From contig OY762456.1 in the NCBI GenBank assembly GCA_963665785.1, positions 1,798,001 through 1,862,000 of the forward strand: a stretch of 64,000 nt of DNA. Reading direction: 5' to 3'. The translations under genes were made by a program, and so were the position numbers. Origin of the DNA: UBA7455 sp026713185 (lineage in GTDB: Bacteria; Pseudomonadota; Gammaproteobacteria; Pseudomonadales; Azotimanducaceae). The number at the start of each line of letters is the position of its first letter. The first letter of the stretch is position 1. The notes below the pieces were generated by a model. That model was given only the letters and a program-made list of their open reading frames with translations, searched no databases and was not told the DNA's origin. Below are positions 17,515 through 26,090 of this stretch, one piece after another.

Positions 17515-19068
17515 TTACTTTGCTCCCGTGTCCGCGAGACATCGTGCGTGCCAGGCATCCCAACTTTTTGACATGGATTCGACCTGTTCCGGATGCCGGT
17601 TCGCCAGGTCGTAGAGCTCGCAACGGTCGGACTCCATGTCATACAACTCCCACGACTCGTGACCGCCGGGAACGGGGATGCCGGCCTGAACACGCTCGGG
17701 ACCCTCGGTCACAATTTTCCATTTGCCTTTCCGCATGGCCCTGGCGCTGCCGATAATCCAGTAGAGCTCGCGCTTCTCTGCGGCAGTATTTTCGTCCTTA
17801 AGGAGAGGTACCAGGCTGCGACCCTCAGGCGGGAGCACGTTTCGACCTTCATGGCGGGAAGGAACTTCGATGCCTGCAAGTTCCGCAAACGTGGGCAGGA
17901 AGTCGATCAGGTGGCCAATGTCGTGGATGATGCGACTACCTTTCATTCTGGCCGGCCAGCTGGCAATCAGGGGGGTGGCGATGCCGCCTTCGTGGTCGAA
18001 GTCCTTGAACAGCCGGAAGGGCGTGTTGCTGGCGTTCGCCCAGGCCGCACCGATCGTCTGGTAAGAGTCTACTGTGCCCGGTGGCAGGTGCGGCGTGTTG
18101 TGGATCTCTTCCGCACATCCTCCATTATCGGACAGGAACAGCACCAGTGTGTTTTCCTCCTTACCCAAGTCGCGAATTTTGTTGAGTACGCGACCGATGG
18201 ACTGATCAAGCCGATCCACCATGGCCGCGTAGACCGCCATCGCTTCGACGGCATGTTCACCAAGATTCGCGTAGGAAGCGTCCGAGCGCTCGTCAGCCGC
18301 GGGTAGACCCCATCGTGGATCGATAAGCCCAAGGTCGAGCAGTCGGGTGTATCGCTGTTGACGGATTTCCGACCAGCCTGCAGCATATCGATCACGATAC
18401 TTTTGTATGTCTTCAGGCCACGCCTGGAGCGGAAAATGAGGTGCGCAATGCGGCAGGTAGAGTAAGAACGGATCCTCACCAGCGCCGCACTCGTCAAGGA
18501 ACCCAATGGCGTGATCGGCTATTGCGTCCGTGGTGTAGAAGTCCTTATCGGATGGAGTGAAGGGATGCAGGACAGTGTCGTGATCGCACCAGGGACGTAC
18601 GTCACTGTCACCAGCGGATTTGCGTCCCGGTTCCGGTTCACCGTCTCTGCGGTCGCCCGGGTTGAAGTAGTTGCTGCACCCGCTGAGCAATCCCCAGTAT
18701 CGTTCGAAACCACGCGCGACAGGTCTACGCTCCGGGCTTTCGCCATTGTGCCACTTACCCGCCGCCAACGTCCGGTAGCCAGCCAATCGGAGCATCTCGG
18801 CGATGGTGATGTTGTTTCTCGCATGGAGCGTACCGCCATCCCCTTTTTCGGTGACCTGAGTGGGATAGAGCCCGGTGAGGAGCGATGCCCGTGAAGGTGA
18901 GCATTTGGCGTTGGTGTAGAAGTGGGTGAAACGCAGGCCGCGTTGGGCGAGACTGTCGAGGTTGGGGGTCTCGATTTCACCGCCGTAGCATCCGAGGTCG
19001 GAGAACCCCAGGTCGTCGGCCATTATGATGAGGATGTTCGGACGGTCGCTCAATGGTACCCCCGCCAT
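17515..19068 (-). CDS. Arylsulfatase-type sulfatase
   Basis: 517 aa. NILIIMADDLGFSDLGCYGG provides the paired metal-binding Asp residues (about 11-30), and KCSPSRASLLTG is the canonical C-x-P-S-R formylglycine site with Cys56. GKWHNGE and FLSDNGG supply further active-site residues. No signal peptide is visible, so the enzyme may be cytoplasmic or the start may be further upstream. Compared with the first sulfatase (2091-3587) it has the classic CSPSR signature, so they are different subfamilies. The substrate is unknown; sulfated polysaccharides or sulfate esters are typical. Confidence 0.92.
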   Translation of the reverse strand: MAGVPLSDRPNILIIMADDLGFSDLGCYGGEIETPNLDSLAQRGLRFTHFYTNAKCSPSRASLLTGLYPTQVTEKGDGGTLHARNNITIAEMLRLAGYRTLAAGKWHNGESPERRPVARGFERYWGLLSGCSNYFNPGDRRDGEPEPGRKSAGDSDVRPWCDHDTVLHPFTPSDKDFYTTDAIADHAIGFLDECGAGEDPFLLYLPHCAPHFPLQAWPEDIQKYRDRYAAGWSEIRQQRYTRLLDLGLIDPRWGLPAADERSDASYANLGEHAVEAMAVYAAMVDRLDQSIGRVLNKIRDLGKEENTLVLFLSDNGGCAEEIHNTPHLPPGTVDSYQTIGAAWANASNTPFRLFKDFDHEGGIATPLIASWPARMKGSRIIHDIGHLIDFLPTFAELAGIEVPSRHEGRNVLPPEGRSLVPLLKDENTAAEKRELYWIIGSARAMRKGKWKIVTEGPERVQAGIPVPGGHESWELYDMESDRCELYDLANRHPEQVESMSKSWDAWHARCLADTGAK

Positions 19069-19114
19069 GTGGATATGGAATAATCAGCCTGTAGCGTGAT
19101 TGTGTACAGGAAGG

Positions 19115-19170
19115 GAAATCGGGGAACAGTTTACTGATATTGAAATCGGGTGTAAATCGGGGGACAGAAA
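19115..19170. repeat. Degenerate copies of the AATCGGGGGACAG repeat
   Basis: AAATCGGGGAACAGTTTACT (19117-19136) and AATCGGGGGACAG (19155-19167) lie in the gap before the sulfatase start. The same motif occurs as exact direct repeats at 49496-49552 and partially at 55521-55535. Such GGGGACAG...TTTACTT motifs recall REP-like dispersed repeats, but the link is from memory. Confidence 0.5.
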
Positions 19171-19223
19171 TGATAGACCATGTGAGAATTGATCGGTTCT
19201 GTTACCGTCCGCGACAGCCCGGG

Positions 19224-19358
19224 TTATCGGGCCTGGGTAGATAAAAACAGCAACATGACCTGCTCCATGAAATCTGAGAAGGCAGGTACAAAGAGAATAC
19301 CGAGTACGAGGACAACGGTTATACCTGCACAAAGGATCAGGTAATTTTTTGTATTCAT
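19224..19358 (-). CDS. 44-residue single-pass membrane peptide
   Basis: A short gene: its ATG shares the final A of the upstream gene's TAA stop (TAATG at 19358), a classic coupled arrangement. The peptide has a polar start (MNTKNY), one membrane segment LILCAGITVVLVLGILFVPAF and a short tail with FMEQVMLLFLSTQAR. No family is recognised. The coupling and hydrophobic segment support a real gene, perhaps a partner of the 19358-19915 membrane protein. Confidence 0.5.
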   Translation of the reverse strand: MNTKNYLILCAGITVVLVLGILFVPAFSDFMEQVMLLFLSTQAR

Positions 19359-19915
19359 TATGTATCCCCCGGTGCAAGTTCAAAGATCCACGTTTCACCC
19401 AGGTTGATGGAATTTTCAATTTCATCAGCTGCGCCAGGTGCGCCCCCAGCATATTTTTTTGCCAGTTTTACAGCGACGCCTTTGACTTGGGGCCCTTCCT
19501 TGATGCGAATCAACCTGCGCTCATATCGGACACCTTCAATCCTCGCTACGCCCATACCATCTCCTGCATCGGCAGCAAAAGCCCAGTCTTTCCAGATTCT
19601 CCCAAGGAATGATTTCATGTAACCAGAGGGTACGTACACTTTGCCATCGTATTCCATAATGAAAACTCTGCGTGAAGCCATTGGGACATTAAGCTGCAAC
19701 TCGATGGTAAAAATATCGTCAGTAAACTTCCAATCCGGGTCGGTCCCGGAGTGCAATTCACCGGAAACGAGTTCACCACCAGGGAACAAGATCGATGGGC
19801 CATCGGCATTCATGTTGTCGATACGTAAGGTCACAATGATCACCACGGGGATGAGTATCAGTATGCCAATCACCTGTAAGATGATCCTTGCCATGGTCAC
19901 TCTTTGTTTCAGCAT
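19358..19915 (-). CDS. Membrane-anchored protein of unknown function
   Basis: 185 aa. An N-terminal membrane anchor (about residues 10-30, IILQVIGILILIPVVIIVTL) is followed by an extracytoplasmic domain of about 150 residues with NADGPSILFPGGELVSGELH and RRVFIMEYDGKVYVPSGYM. I do not recognise the family. GGAG lies 7 bp before the first ATG; an alternative ATG is at 19894. The stop overlaps the start of a 44-residue membrane peptide. It follows the TonB receptor gene on the same strand but after a strong terminator, so it is probably a separate unit. Confidence 0.7.
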   Translation of the reverse strand: MLKQRVTMARIILQVIGILILIPVVIIVTLRIDNMNADGPSILFPGGELVSGELHSGTDPDWKFTDDIFTIELQLNVPMASRRVFIMEYDGKVYVPSGYMKSFLGRIWKDWAFAADAGDGMGVARIEGVRYERRLIRIKEGPQVKGVAVKLAKKYAGGAPGAADEIENSINLGETWIFELAPGDT

Positions 19916-19949
19916 GGTACAGCTCCGGGTCCGTCACACCAGGAGTCAG

Positions 19950-19963
19950 CTCGGACAGCCTCC
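19950..19963. repeat. Solo MITE terminal repeat
   Basis: The 14 bp GGAGGCTGTCCGAG (read on the minus strand) exactly matches the tip of the 161 bp MITE at 8219 and 43019. No second end or internal MITE sequence is seen nearby, so this looks like a remnant of a lost or degraded copy. Confidence 0.5.
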
Positions 19964-20002
19964 TGGCGCCGAATGGCGTTAAAGACCATCAATTGATCAG
20001 AC

Positions 20003-20042
20003 AAAAATGGTAGCGCTCCCGGGGCTTCCGGGAAGCGCTACC
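20003..20042 (-). terminator. Rho-independent terminator of the TonB receptor gene
   Basis: On the minus strand a GC-rich hairpin with arms GGTAGCGCTTCCCGG and its near-complement (one bulged base), spanning 20009-20042, is followed by ATTTTTG. It begins 10 bp after the receptor stop codon. Confidence 0.85.
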
Positions 20043-20052
20043 TGATCGACAG

Positions 20053-22470
20053 TTATAAAGCTCTGTAAGACAGTCGTACACCAAGGGTCCTTGGAATTAA
20101 ACCCCTGTGGCTGAACTCGAAGGTATTGTTTTGGTCGATCGCTATTGAGCCATCGTCGTCAAGGAGATTCTCTACAAAGAACGTCGCACGCCAATTCTCA
20201 TTTGAGACGCCAATACTGAAGTTCACGTTTTGGTAGGTATCCGTCAGTGCGTAAGTGGCGTTAGGTGAAATCCCCCCACCTCCAGCAACATTGGGAAACG
20301 AGTTAGGCACGTCACCCACGTGTTGTATGTCTCCTCGAATAAACCATTCGTAACCATTAAGGAGAGTTGAAGGCGCCGAGTATTGAGCGAAAGCCACCGC
20401 ACTGAACTCTGGCGATTGCAGTCTATCGCCAACGCTGCCACCCGTCATGAACGACTCTACCTCGCTGATTTGATCAATCTCTGCTTTAATTATGGAAAAG
20501 TTAAGCCCTAAATCCAGGTTGGCATTGGGCAGGTAGACGAACTCGGCCTCGACTCCCCTCGAAACAGCCTTACCCACGTTGGTGGTAAAACCCGCGGCAT
20601 CCGACCTGCGCCGAGCAAAGAACTGGAAACCCTCCCAGTCAATCTGAAAGAGAGACACATTCGCACTTAACGCTCCGTCCAGAAACACGCTTTTCATGCC
20701 TACCTCATAATTCCATAGCCCGTCACCGTTGGATTTCGGTGGAATCACGACATCCGTGGGATCAGATAAACTTACGCCACCATTCCTGAGCGCGCCAGGA
20801 TTTGCTACTGATCCACGGAACCCTTCGGAAGCCAATGCAAACAGGTTTATCTCATCTGTAGCCTTCCACATCACACTGAATTTCAGGGTGTTCACGTCTT
20901 CTGATTCGTGCTCGTATGTTTCGGTATTTTGAACAATTGAAAGTACTTGCTCCGAGGTCATATCGGTCTGCCACGCATTTCCGGTAGCGATCATGGAACC
21001 GAATGAACTACCTTCTACGCCGCCCTGGGGAACCCGACGATCAGTAAGCGACACCTCTCCGGATCTCGCGCCTAAAGCCACAGTCACAGTATCGGTGATA
21101 TCGAAAGTCACCTCGATAAAAAATGCTTCGTCGGTGTCGTTGTTCTGTCTCGAGGGTGTGTTAGACCATGCGGTCTTAATGCCATCCGAAAACCCTTCCC
21201 AGGTACGGTCTGATCTATCCTGAAGTCCAACGAGATTCCTGTTTTCTGCAAACTGTGGTGCGGTAAAGTGGATCCAATCGAAATCATTATCACTTTCACG
21301 ATTGAAGTAGCCCACAACATAATTGAAACGAGATTCACCGCTGGAAACCAGACGCAGCTCTTGAACAAAATTCTCGTGCTGGTCGGTCCTGTGCATCGCC
21401 CATGGCCAGGCCCATACATTATTAAATATGATCTGGTTGAGATCGATAACGGTTTCACTGGTAAATTCATAGCTGTTTGTTGACGAAGTCAAGGTCGCAA
21501 ACCCAAAATCATAACTAAGTGTAAGGTTATAATTTTCAAATACGGATTCAATACCGTGCGCGAGCCAGCTGCCTGTTATTAATCTTCCGCGCTCGGGATC
21601 AAAAACATCGAAGTCTTCCGTATCCATGTTTTGATACAAATAGTTCACCGTCGCATTAAAGTTATCGTTAACGTCCCAAAATAAAGATGCTCTCACGCCT
21701 TCATCCTTGTTCGCATTCGAGTTCTCTTTTTCAGGGGCGAACAGGTCGTAGGGGTCGCCGTTAGCCCTGAGATAATTGGCGCCAATGTTTGTCATGTAAC
21801 CATCTTCGTCCCGGATAGAGGCGGCAATTCGAAGCGCTAATCTATCGTTGAACGGAATATTCACCATCGCATTGTATCGATGCCGAAACGCACCGTCGGT
21901 CGAAGCAAACTCTGAACCCAGACTCCAGTCGAAAGCTGAGGGGTCTGCCTTGTTAGCAATAACGCGTACAACACCCGAGAGCGTCCCTGCGCCAAACAGT
22001 GTTCCCTGCGGACCCTTTAACACCTCAACTCTGTCGATATCAAACAGCCGGAAATCCGGTTGGGTACCCGCGTTATTACTGGTAATTGGAACATCGTCAA
22101 GGTAAACCGAGGTCGGTCTGGTCAGGTCCGTTCCCGGATTACTGCCGGTACCTATGCCTCTGATGAGAAAGCTGGAGTCCAGTTCCCGCCCCTGACCTGT
22201 TTTTATCATTCCTGGAATTGAACGCGCAAGATCATCACCATTCTCAAGTCCCCGGAGTGCAATATCATCTCCACTTAAAACATTAATCGTTATTGGAACG
22301 TCTTGTAAATTTTCAGCCCGCTTCGTGGCCGTTACGACAATTTCTTCTATGGTGCCTTCGGCTCTTGCGGACGTATCTGGCTCTGCAGCATTCAGCGAAC
22401 AGACCATAAACATCGGCAGAAGGCCCAGGACAAAGATTTTTTTTAATCGATTGATAATAGTGTTAAGCAT
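20053..22470 (-). CDS. TonB-dependent outer-membrane receptor
   Basis: About 805 aa. A signal peptide (KKIFVLGLLPMFMVCSLNAA) precedes IEEIVVTATKRAENLQDVPI, the TonB box and plug opening. The plug then shows SSFLIRGIGTG, YLDDVPI and DRVEVLKGPQGTLFGAGTLSGVVRVI. The rest is a beta-barrel ending in RTLGVRLSYRAL with a terminal hydrophobic residue pattern typical of BamA substrates. This EIVVTATKRAENLQDVP subclass is common for carbohydrate or steroid-like ligands, but the ligand is unknown. The ATG at 22470 has GGAG about 8 bp upstream; an ATG 30 bp earlier is less likely. A strong terminator follows. The IS at 22630 is inserted about 160 bp upstream, possibly affecting its promoter. Confidence 0.92.
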   Translation of the reverse strand: MLNTIINRLKKIFVLGLLPMFMVCSLNAAEPDTSARAEGTIEEIVVTATKRAENLQDVPITINVLSGDDIALRGLENGDDLARSIPGMIKTGQGRELDSSFLIRGIGTGSNPGTDLTRPTSVYLDDVPITSNNAGTQPDFRLFDIDRVEVLKGPQGTLFGAGTLSGVVRVIANKADPSAFDWSLGSEFASTDGAFRHRYNAMVNIPFNDRLALRIAASIRDEDGYMTNIGANYLRANGDPYDLFAPEKENSNANKDEGVRASLFWDVNDNFNATVNYLYQNMDTEDFDVFDPERGRLITGSWLAHGIESVFENYNLTLSYDFGFATLTSSTNSYEFTSETVIDLNQIIFNNVWAWPWAMHRTDQHENFVQELRLVSSGESRFNYVVGYFNRESDNDFDWIHFTAPQFAENRNLVGLQDRSDRTWEGFSDGIKTAWSNTPSRQNNDTDEAFFIEVTFDITDTVTVALGARSGEVSLTDRRVPQGGVEGSSFGSMIATGNAWQTDMTSEQVLSIVQNTETYEHESEDVNTLKFSVMWKATDEINLFALASEGFRGSVANPGALRNGGVSLSDPTDVVIPPKSNGDGLWNYEVGMKSVFLDGALSANVSLFQIDWEGFQFFARRRSDAAGFTTNVGKAVSRGVEAEFVYLPNANLDLGLNFSIIKAEIDQISEVESFMTGGSVGDRLQSPEFSAVAFAQYSAPSTLLNGYEWFIRGDIQHVGDVPNSFPNVAGGGGISPNATYALTDTYQNVNFSIGVSNENWRATFFVENLLDDDGSIAIDQNNTFEFSHRGLIPRTLGVRLSYRAL

Positions 22471-22629
22471 TTTCCCCACTCCCTTAATAGTCATAATCAA
22501 ATTTTTTGAATGACCCTTTCGGTGAAAAGATCAATTCCGGCAGTACAATTTACCCACAATTTTGTGAGATATCAACTTAATAGTATCAGACTACACGCAA
22601 GTCTAAACTACTAATCTGCCAGTGACAAC

Positions 22630-24697
22630 CAGGGCTATTTCACGCTAGCCGCATGGTGTTGATTTTAGGATGGCGACAGCGGGGGCTGGCTTTTCGGTGT
22701 CGGTTTGTGTATAAAGGGGCATGGCAGATGGATTCGACAAGACTCAGTTGGTCGTGGGCGAGGTGGAAGTGCGGCTGGCGCGCCCGGACGAGCGCCGACG
22801 ATGGGACGATCTCATGGCGCGGCACCACTACCTGGGGTTTCGGCAGTTCGCGGGCCGCGGGCTGCGTCACGTCGCGGTGTGGCGCGGGCACTGGCTGGCG
22901 CTGTTGGGCTGGCAATCGGGAGCGTTCAAGTGCGCACCGCGGGATCGCTGGCTGGGCTGGCACCGGTCGGTGCAGTTCCGGCGCTTGCACCTGATCGGCA
23001 ACAACACGCGGTTTTTGATGCTGCCGGTAGCGGCGGGGACCAGGAACCTGGCCTCGCGGGTGCTGGGGTGCAGCCTGCGGCGCTTGAGCGCGGACTGGGA
23101 GGCGACGCATGGGCATCCGTTGGAGTTGGCCGAGACCTTCGTGGACCCGTCGCGTTTCCACGGCGGTGCCTACGACGCCTCGAACTGGCTGCGGGTGGGC
23201 CGCACCAAGGGCTTTGCACGCCACAACGGCACCTACACGGACCCGCACAAGGTGCCCAAGGAGATGTTCGTGCGCCCACTACGTGCGGATGCGCGGGCAC
23301 GTTTGGCGGACCCGGTGGATTGCCCGGAGTGGTCCTGTCATGCGACACAGGTGACGTACTCGCGCCAGGAGTTACGCTCGCTACGGGAGTTGTTCGCGGC
23401 GCTGCCGGACTGCCGCCGCGGCCAAGGCAGGAAGCACAGGCTGGAGACAGTGCTGGCCATTTGCGCCCTGGCGCGATTGTCGGGGCTGTGTGGGCCGGCG
23501 GCGACGGAACGGTTCGCGAAACTGCTCGACCAAGAGGCGTTGCGTGCGCTGGGTGCTTGGCGCCACCCGACCGAGGGCCGCTGGGTGGCGCCATCGGACT
23601 CGACGATCTGTCGGGTGGTGGCGGACACCGACCCGGACGCCTTGGCGGCGGTGCTCGGCAAGTGGGCAGCGCCACGGTTCGCCGGGACGGCGGCCATCCC
23701 GGCGCTGGCGGCGGACGGCAAGCGCATCCGCGGCGTCAACCGCCATACGAACGAGGACACCCATTTCGAGACGGTAACGCTGGTGAGCCACGCCGGTCAC
23801 CCGCTCGCGAGCCGCTGCTGCCGCGACGAGGGGGGTGAGGTCGCCGCGACCCAGGCGCTGCTGGAGGATGTCGATGTGCGCGGTTGCCTGATCACCCTGG
23901 ACGCCCTGCACACCACCCGAGACAACGAGCGGACGATCATCGAGACGCACGGCGCCGACTATCTGCTTGCCGTCAAGGGCAACTGCCCCGAGACGTTCGC
24001 GGCGCTCACCACCCTCGACTGGAACGCCGCGGCCGTCCGGCATCACGGCGCCGAACCGGAGCAGGGTCATGGGCGCATCGACGCGCGACGCATTGATGTG
24101 CAAACGCTACCGCCGCGCACGCTCGCCTTCGACAAGGCTCAGCAAGTGTTCCGCGTCACCCGCGAGCGCACCGACCTGAAAACCGGCGAAACCAGTGAAG
24201 AAACCGCTTTCGGCATCACCTCCGTTCCAGAGGACCGGGCGGACCCCGAACGGTTGCTCGCCTGGAACCGCGGCCACTGGCAAATCGAGAACGGCAACCA
24301 CTATCGGCGCGACGTGAGTCTCGGCGAGGACGCCAGCCGCATCCGCGCCCGCCATGGCCCCGCCAACAACGCCACGCTCAACAACATCGTGCTGGCCATC
24401 GTTTTCCATCGCGGCTTCCACCATGTCCCCGAAGCCAACTTGCACTTCATGATGCGGCGCAAGGAAGCCCTCGACGCCATCCTCCTGCCGGACTGAGGTA
24501 CCGCCGGCCCACCGCAAGCATGCCCAAGCGCCTCCCGCGGCATCCCAGCGACAGTGGAAAACGGCGCATTGACCACAGGCCCGACCGCCTTTCGCAAGCC
24601 CGCATGTTCCCCACCCGTTCAACCCCAAAAATGGCCATCCCCAGTCCGTCGGGCTGTCGCAGACTCCGCGCTCAGGTTCCAGCATGAAATAACCCTA
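22630..24697 (+). mobile_element. ISAs1-family insertion sequence with DruA-like fusion transposase
   Basis: A complete element of 2068 bp. Left end CAGGGCTATTTCACGCTAG and right end (complement) TAGGGTTATTTCATGCTGG match at 15 of 19 positions. The 10 bp CAGTGACAAC occurs on both sides (22620-22629 and 24698-24707), a target duplication of the size usual for ISAs1. It is visibly more GC-rich than its neighbours, suggesting recent arrival. It holds one transposase gene and about 200 bp of 3' non-coding DNA. It does not interrupt a recognisable gene. Confidence 0.92.
22721..24496 (+). CDS. DUF4338 (DruA-like)-ISAs1 fusion transposase
   Basis: 591 aa. Residues about 14-190 form a DUF4338 domain, the family of DruA from the Druantia defence system: HHYLGF, RLHLIGNN, ASRVLGCSLRRLSADWE and ETFVDPSRFHGGAYDASNW. 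Residues about 220-310 match the ISAs1-associated helper domain (LFAALPDCRRGQGRKHRLETVLAICALA). The DDE core follows with D332 in AADGKRIRG, D394 in LITLDALHTT and E523 in RGHWQIENGNHYRRD. So it should catalyse cut-and-paste transposition, with the DruA-like part perhaps in DNA binding. The ATG at 22721 follows AAAGGGGC. A divergent relative lies at 46110-47879. Confidence 0.9.
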   Translation: MADGFDKTQLVVGEVEVRLARPDERRRWDDLMARHHYLGFRQFAGRGLRHVAVWRGHWLALLGWQSGAFKCAPRDRWLGWHRSVQFRRLHLIGNNTRFLMLPVAAGTRNLASRVLGCSLRRLSADWEATHGHPLELAETFVDPSRFHGGAYDASNWLRVGRTKGFARHNGTYTDPHKVPKEMFVRPLRADARARLADPVDCPEWSCHATQVTYSRQELRSLRELFAALPDCRRGQGRKHRLETVLAICALARLSGLCGPAATERFAKLLDQEALRALGAWRHPTEGRWVAPSDSTICRVVADTDPDALAAVLGKWAAPRFAGTAAIPALAADGKRIRGVNRHTNEDTHFETVTLVSHAGHPLASRCCRDEGGEVAATQALLEDVDVRGCLITLDALHTTRDNERTIIETHGADYLLAVKGNCPETFAALTTLDWNAAAVRHHGAEPEQGHGRIDARRIDVQTLPPRTLAFDKAQQVFRVTRERTDLKTGETSEETAFGITSVPEDRADPERLLAWNRGHWQIENGNHYRRDVSLGEDASRIRARHGPANNATLNNIVLAIVFHRGFHHVPEANLHFMMRRKEALDAILLPD

Positions 24698-25049
24698 CAG
24701 TGACAACACCTGATGTCCGGATACTCTGCGAAAATTGATTTATCCTTGGGGGGTAGGGGTCTTTTATATGTTCTCTGTATAAGGTTTATGACGTTTTTCG
24801 CTGCCAAAGTGGCGGGATTATTCTTGTTTTATAGTGACGATACAGGATCTGCACTTCACTTGTTTATATCTGACTATACAAATATGATTTACCAGGAAGC
24901 AATCACCTGGTCGGAAAATTAAAATGACCTGTACGCTATACGGCATACCTGCGGGATTGTACCCTGGCAAAACCCGGTGTTACCTTTGGAGGCAGGCGAT
25001 CAACTTCGTTGAGGTGGTGCCTCTATGAATATCACATAGGAGGAAACAC
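24698..25049. other. Intergenic stretch before the alcohol dehydrogenase gene
   Basis: About 350 bp. It begins with the IS target duplication. An open frame of 69 codons at 24713-24922 has no ribosome site or recognisable family, so I do not call it. ACCAGG...CCTGGT near 24888-24911 could form a small hairpin. Nothing else is recognised until the AGGAGG ribosome site at about 25038. Confidence 0.5.
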
Positions 25050-26072
25050 ATGCGCGCTGTAACCATGGAACAGGGTGTTCTGACACCCGTTGATCTACCG
25101 GATCCAATTCCTGAAAAAGGCGAAGTGATTGTTCGAACGCTGGCATGCGGTATTTGTGGTTCCGATCTGCATGCCGCCCGCCATTTCGATGATTTCGTTA
25201 GAACAAGCCGTGAATCCGGTGGCGCGTTTAAGCTCACCACATTTAATCCCGTCGTCCTGGGCCATGAATTCTGTGCCGAGATTGTCGACTATGGGCCGCA
25301 CACAGAACATAGCCTGCCTGTTGGCGCCAGGGTGTGTTCCATACCGATGCTCAGGCGAACACCACCTGTGCCTATTGGTTACTCAGAAGCTGCCCCTGGT
25401 GGATTTGCGGAATACATGTTGCTGTCAGAATCGCTGATTACCCCGGTTCCCGGTGGATTAAATGCTGACCTTGCAGCACTCACTGAACCGATGGCTGTTG
25501 GCTATCATGCCGTAAACAAGGCAAACCTGCGCGGGTCAGAAGCAACCCTGGTGATTGGCTGTGGACCGGTGGGTCTTGCCGTTATCATTGCCCTGAAGCA
25601 GAGAGGTATTGCACCGATTGTCGCTGCCGACTACTCGTCGAAACGACGAGAGCTGGCGATAAAGGTCGGAGCCGATGTCGTTTTCGATCCCGAAGATAAG
25701 TCTGCCTATACTTATGCCCCGCTTACAAAACCCCAGGATGTGGTTTACTTTGAATGCGTTGGCGTCCCCGGCATGTTGGATGAGATATTCGTCGGCGCAC
25801 CTAAAAATGCACGTATTGTCGTGGTCGGGATATGTATCAGTATGGATCACAGCAGACCGCTGATCGCCGTCAACAAGGAACTCTCCGTTCAATATGTGCT
25901 GGGTTATACGGAGGAAGAATTTGTACAGTCGTTGCACCATATCAGCAGTGGAGAATTCGATGTGAGCCAACTGGTTACCGATGAAACCGGTTTCGATGGC
26001 GTAGCAAATGCTTTTAAAGTTTTGGCTAATCCTGAACAGCAGGGCAAAATTCTGGTGAAACCTGAATTGTAG
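25050..26072 (+). CDS. Zinc-type alcohol dehydrogenase family protein
   Basis: 340 aa medium-chain dehydrogenase/reductase. ACGICGSDLHAARHF (catalytic zinc Cys and its Asp), VVLGHEFCAEIVDYG (second zinc site) and the nucleotide-binding ATLVIGCGPVGLAVIIALKQRG (Rossmann G-x-G-x-x-G near 165-186) are clear. The structural-zinc four-Cys lobe is missing, since only a short RVCSIPMLRR segment occupies that place. It is expected to oxidise an alcohol with NAD(P). A strong AGGAGG site precedes the ATG. It converges on the LLM gene at 26091. Confidence 0.9.
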   Translation: MRAVTMEQGVLTPVDLPDPIPEKGEVIVRTLACGICGSDLHAARHFDDFVRTSRESGGAFKLTTFNPVVLGHEFCAEIVDYGPHTEHSLPVGARVCSIPMLRRTPPVPIGYSEAAPGGFAEYMLLSESLITPVPGGLNADLAALTEPMAVGYHAVNKANLRGSEATLVIGCGPVGLAVIIALKQRGIAPIVAADYSSKRRELAIKVGADVVFDPEDKSAYTYAPLTKPQDVVYFECVGVPGMLDEIFVGAPKNARIVVVGICISMDHSRPLIAVNKELSVQYVLGYTEEEFVQSLHHISSGEFDVSQLVTDETGFDGVANAFKVLANPEQQGKILVKPEL

Positions 26073-26090
26073 TATCTTGTGTAATTAAAA

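Noticed and set aside
22926..24103. Several long open frames on the minus strand and alternative frames inside the first ISAs1 element
   Set aside because: High GC leaves many frames open; only the plus-strand fusion transposase has homology and a DDE triad.
24713..24922. 69-codon frame between the first ISAs1 element and the alcohol dehydrogenase gene
   Set aside because: No ribosome site, family or conserved pattern.
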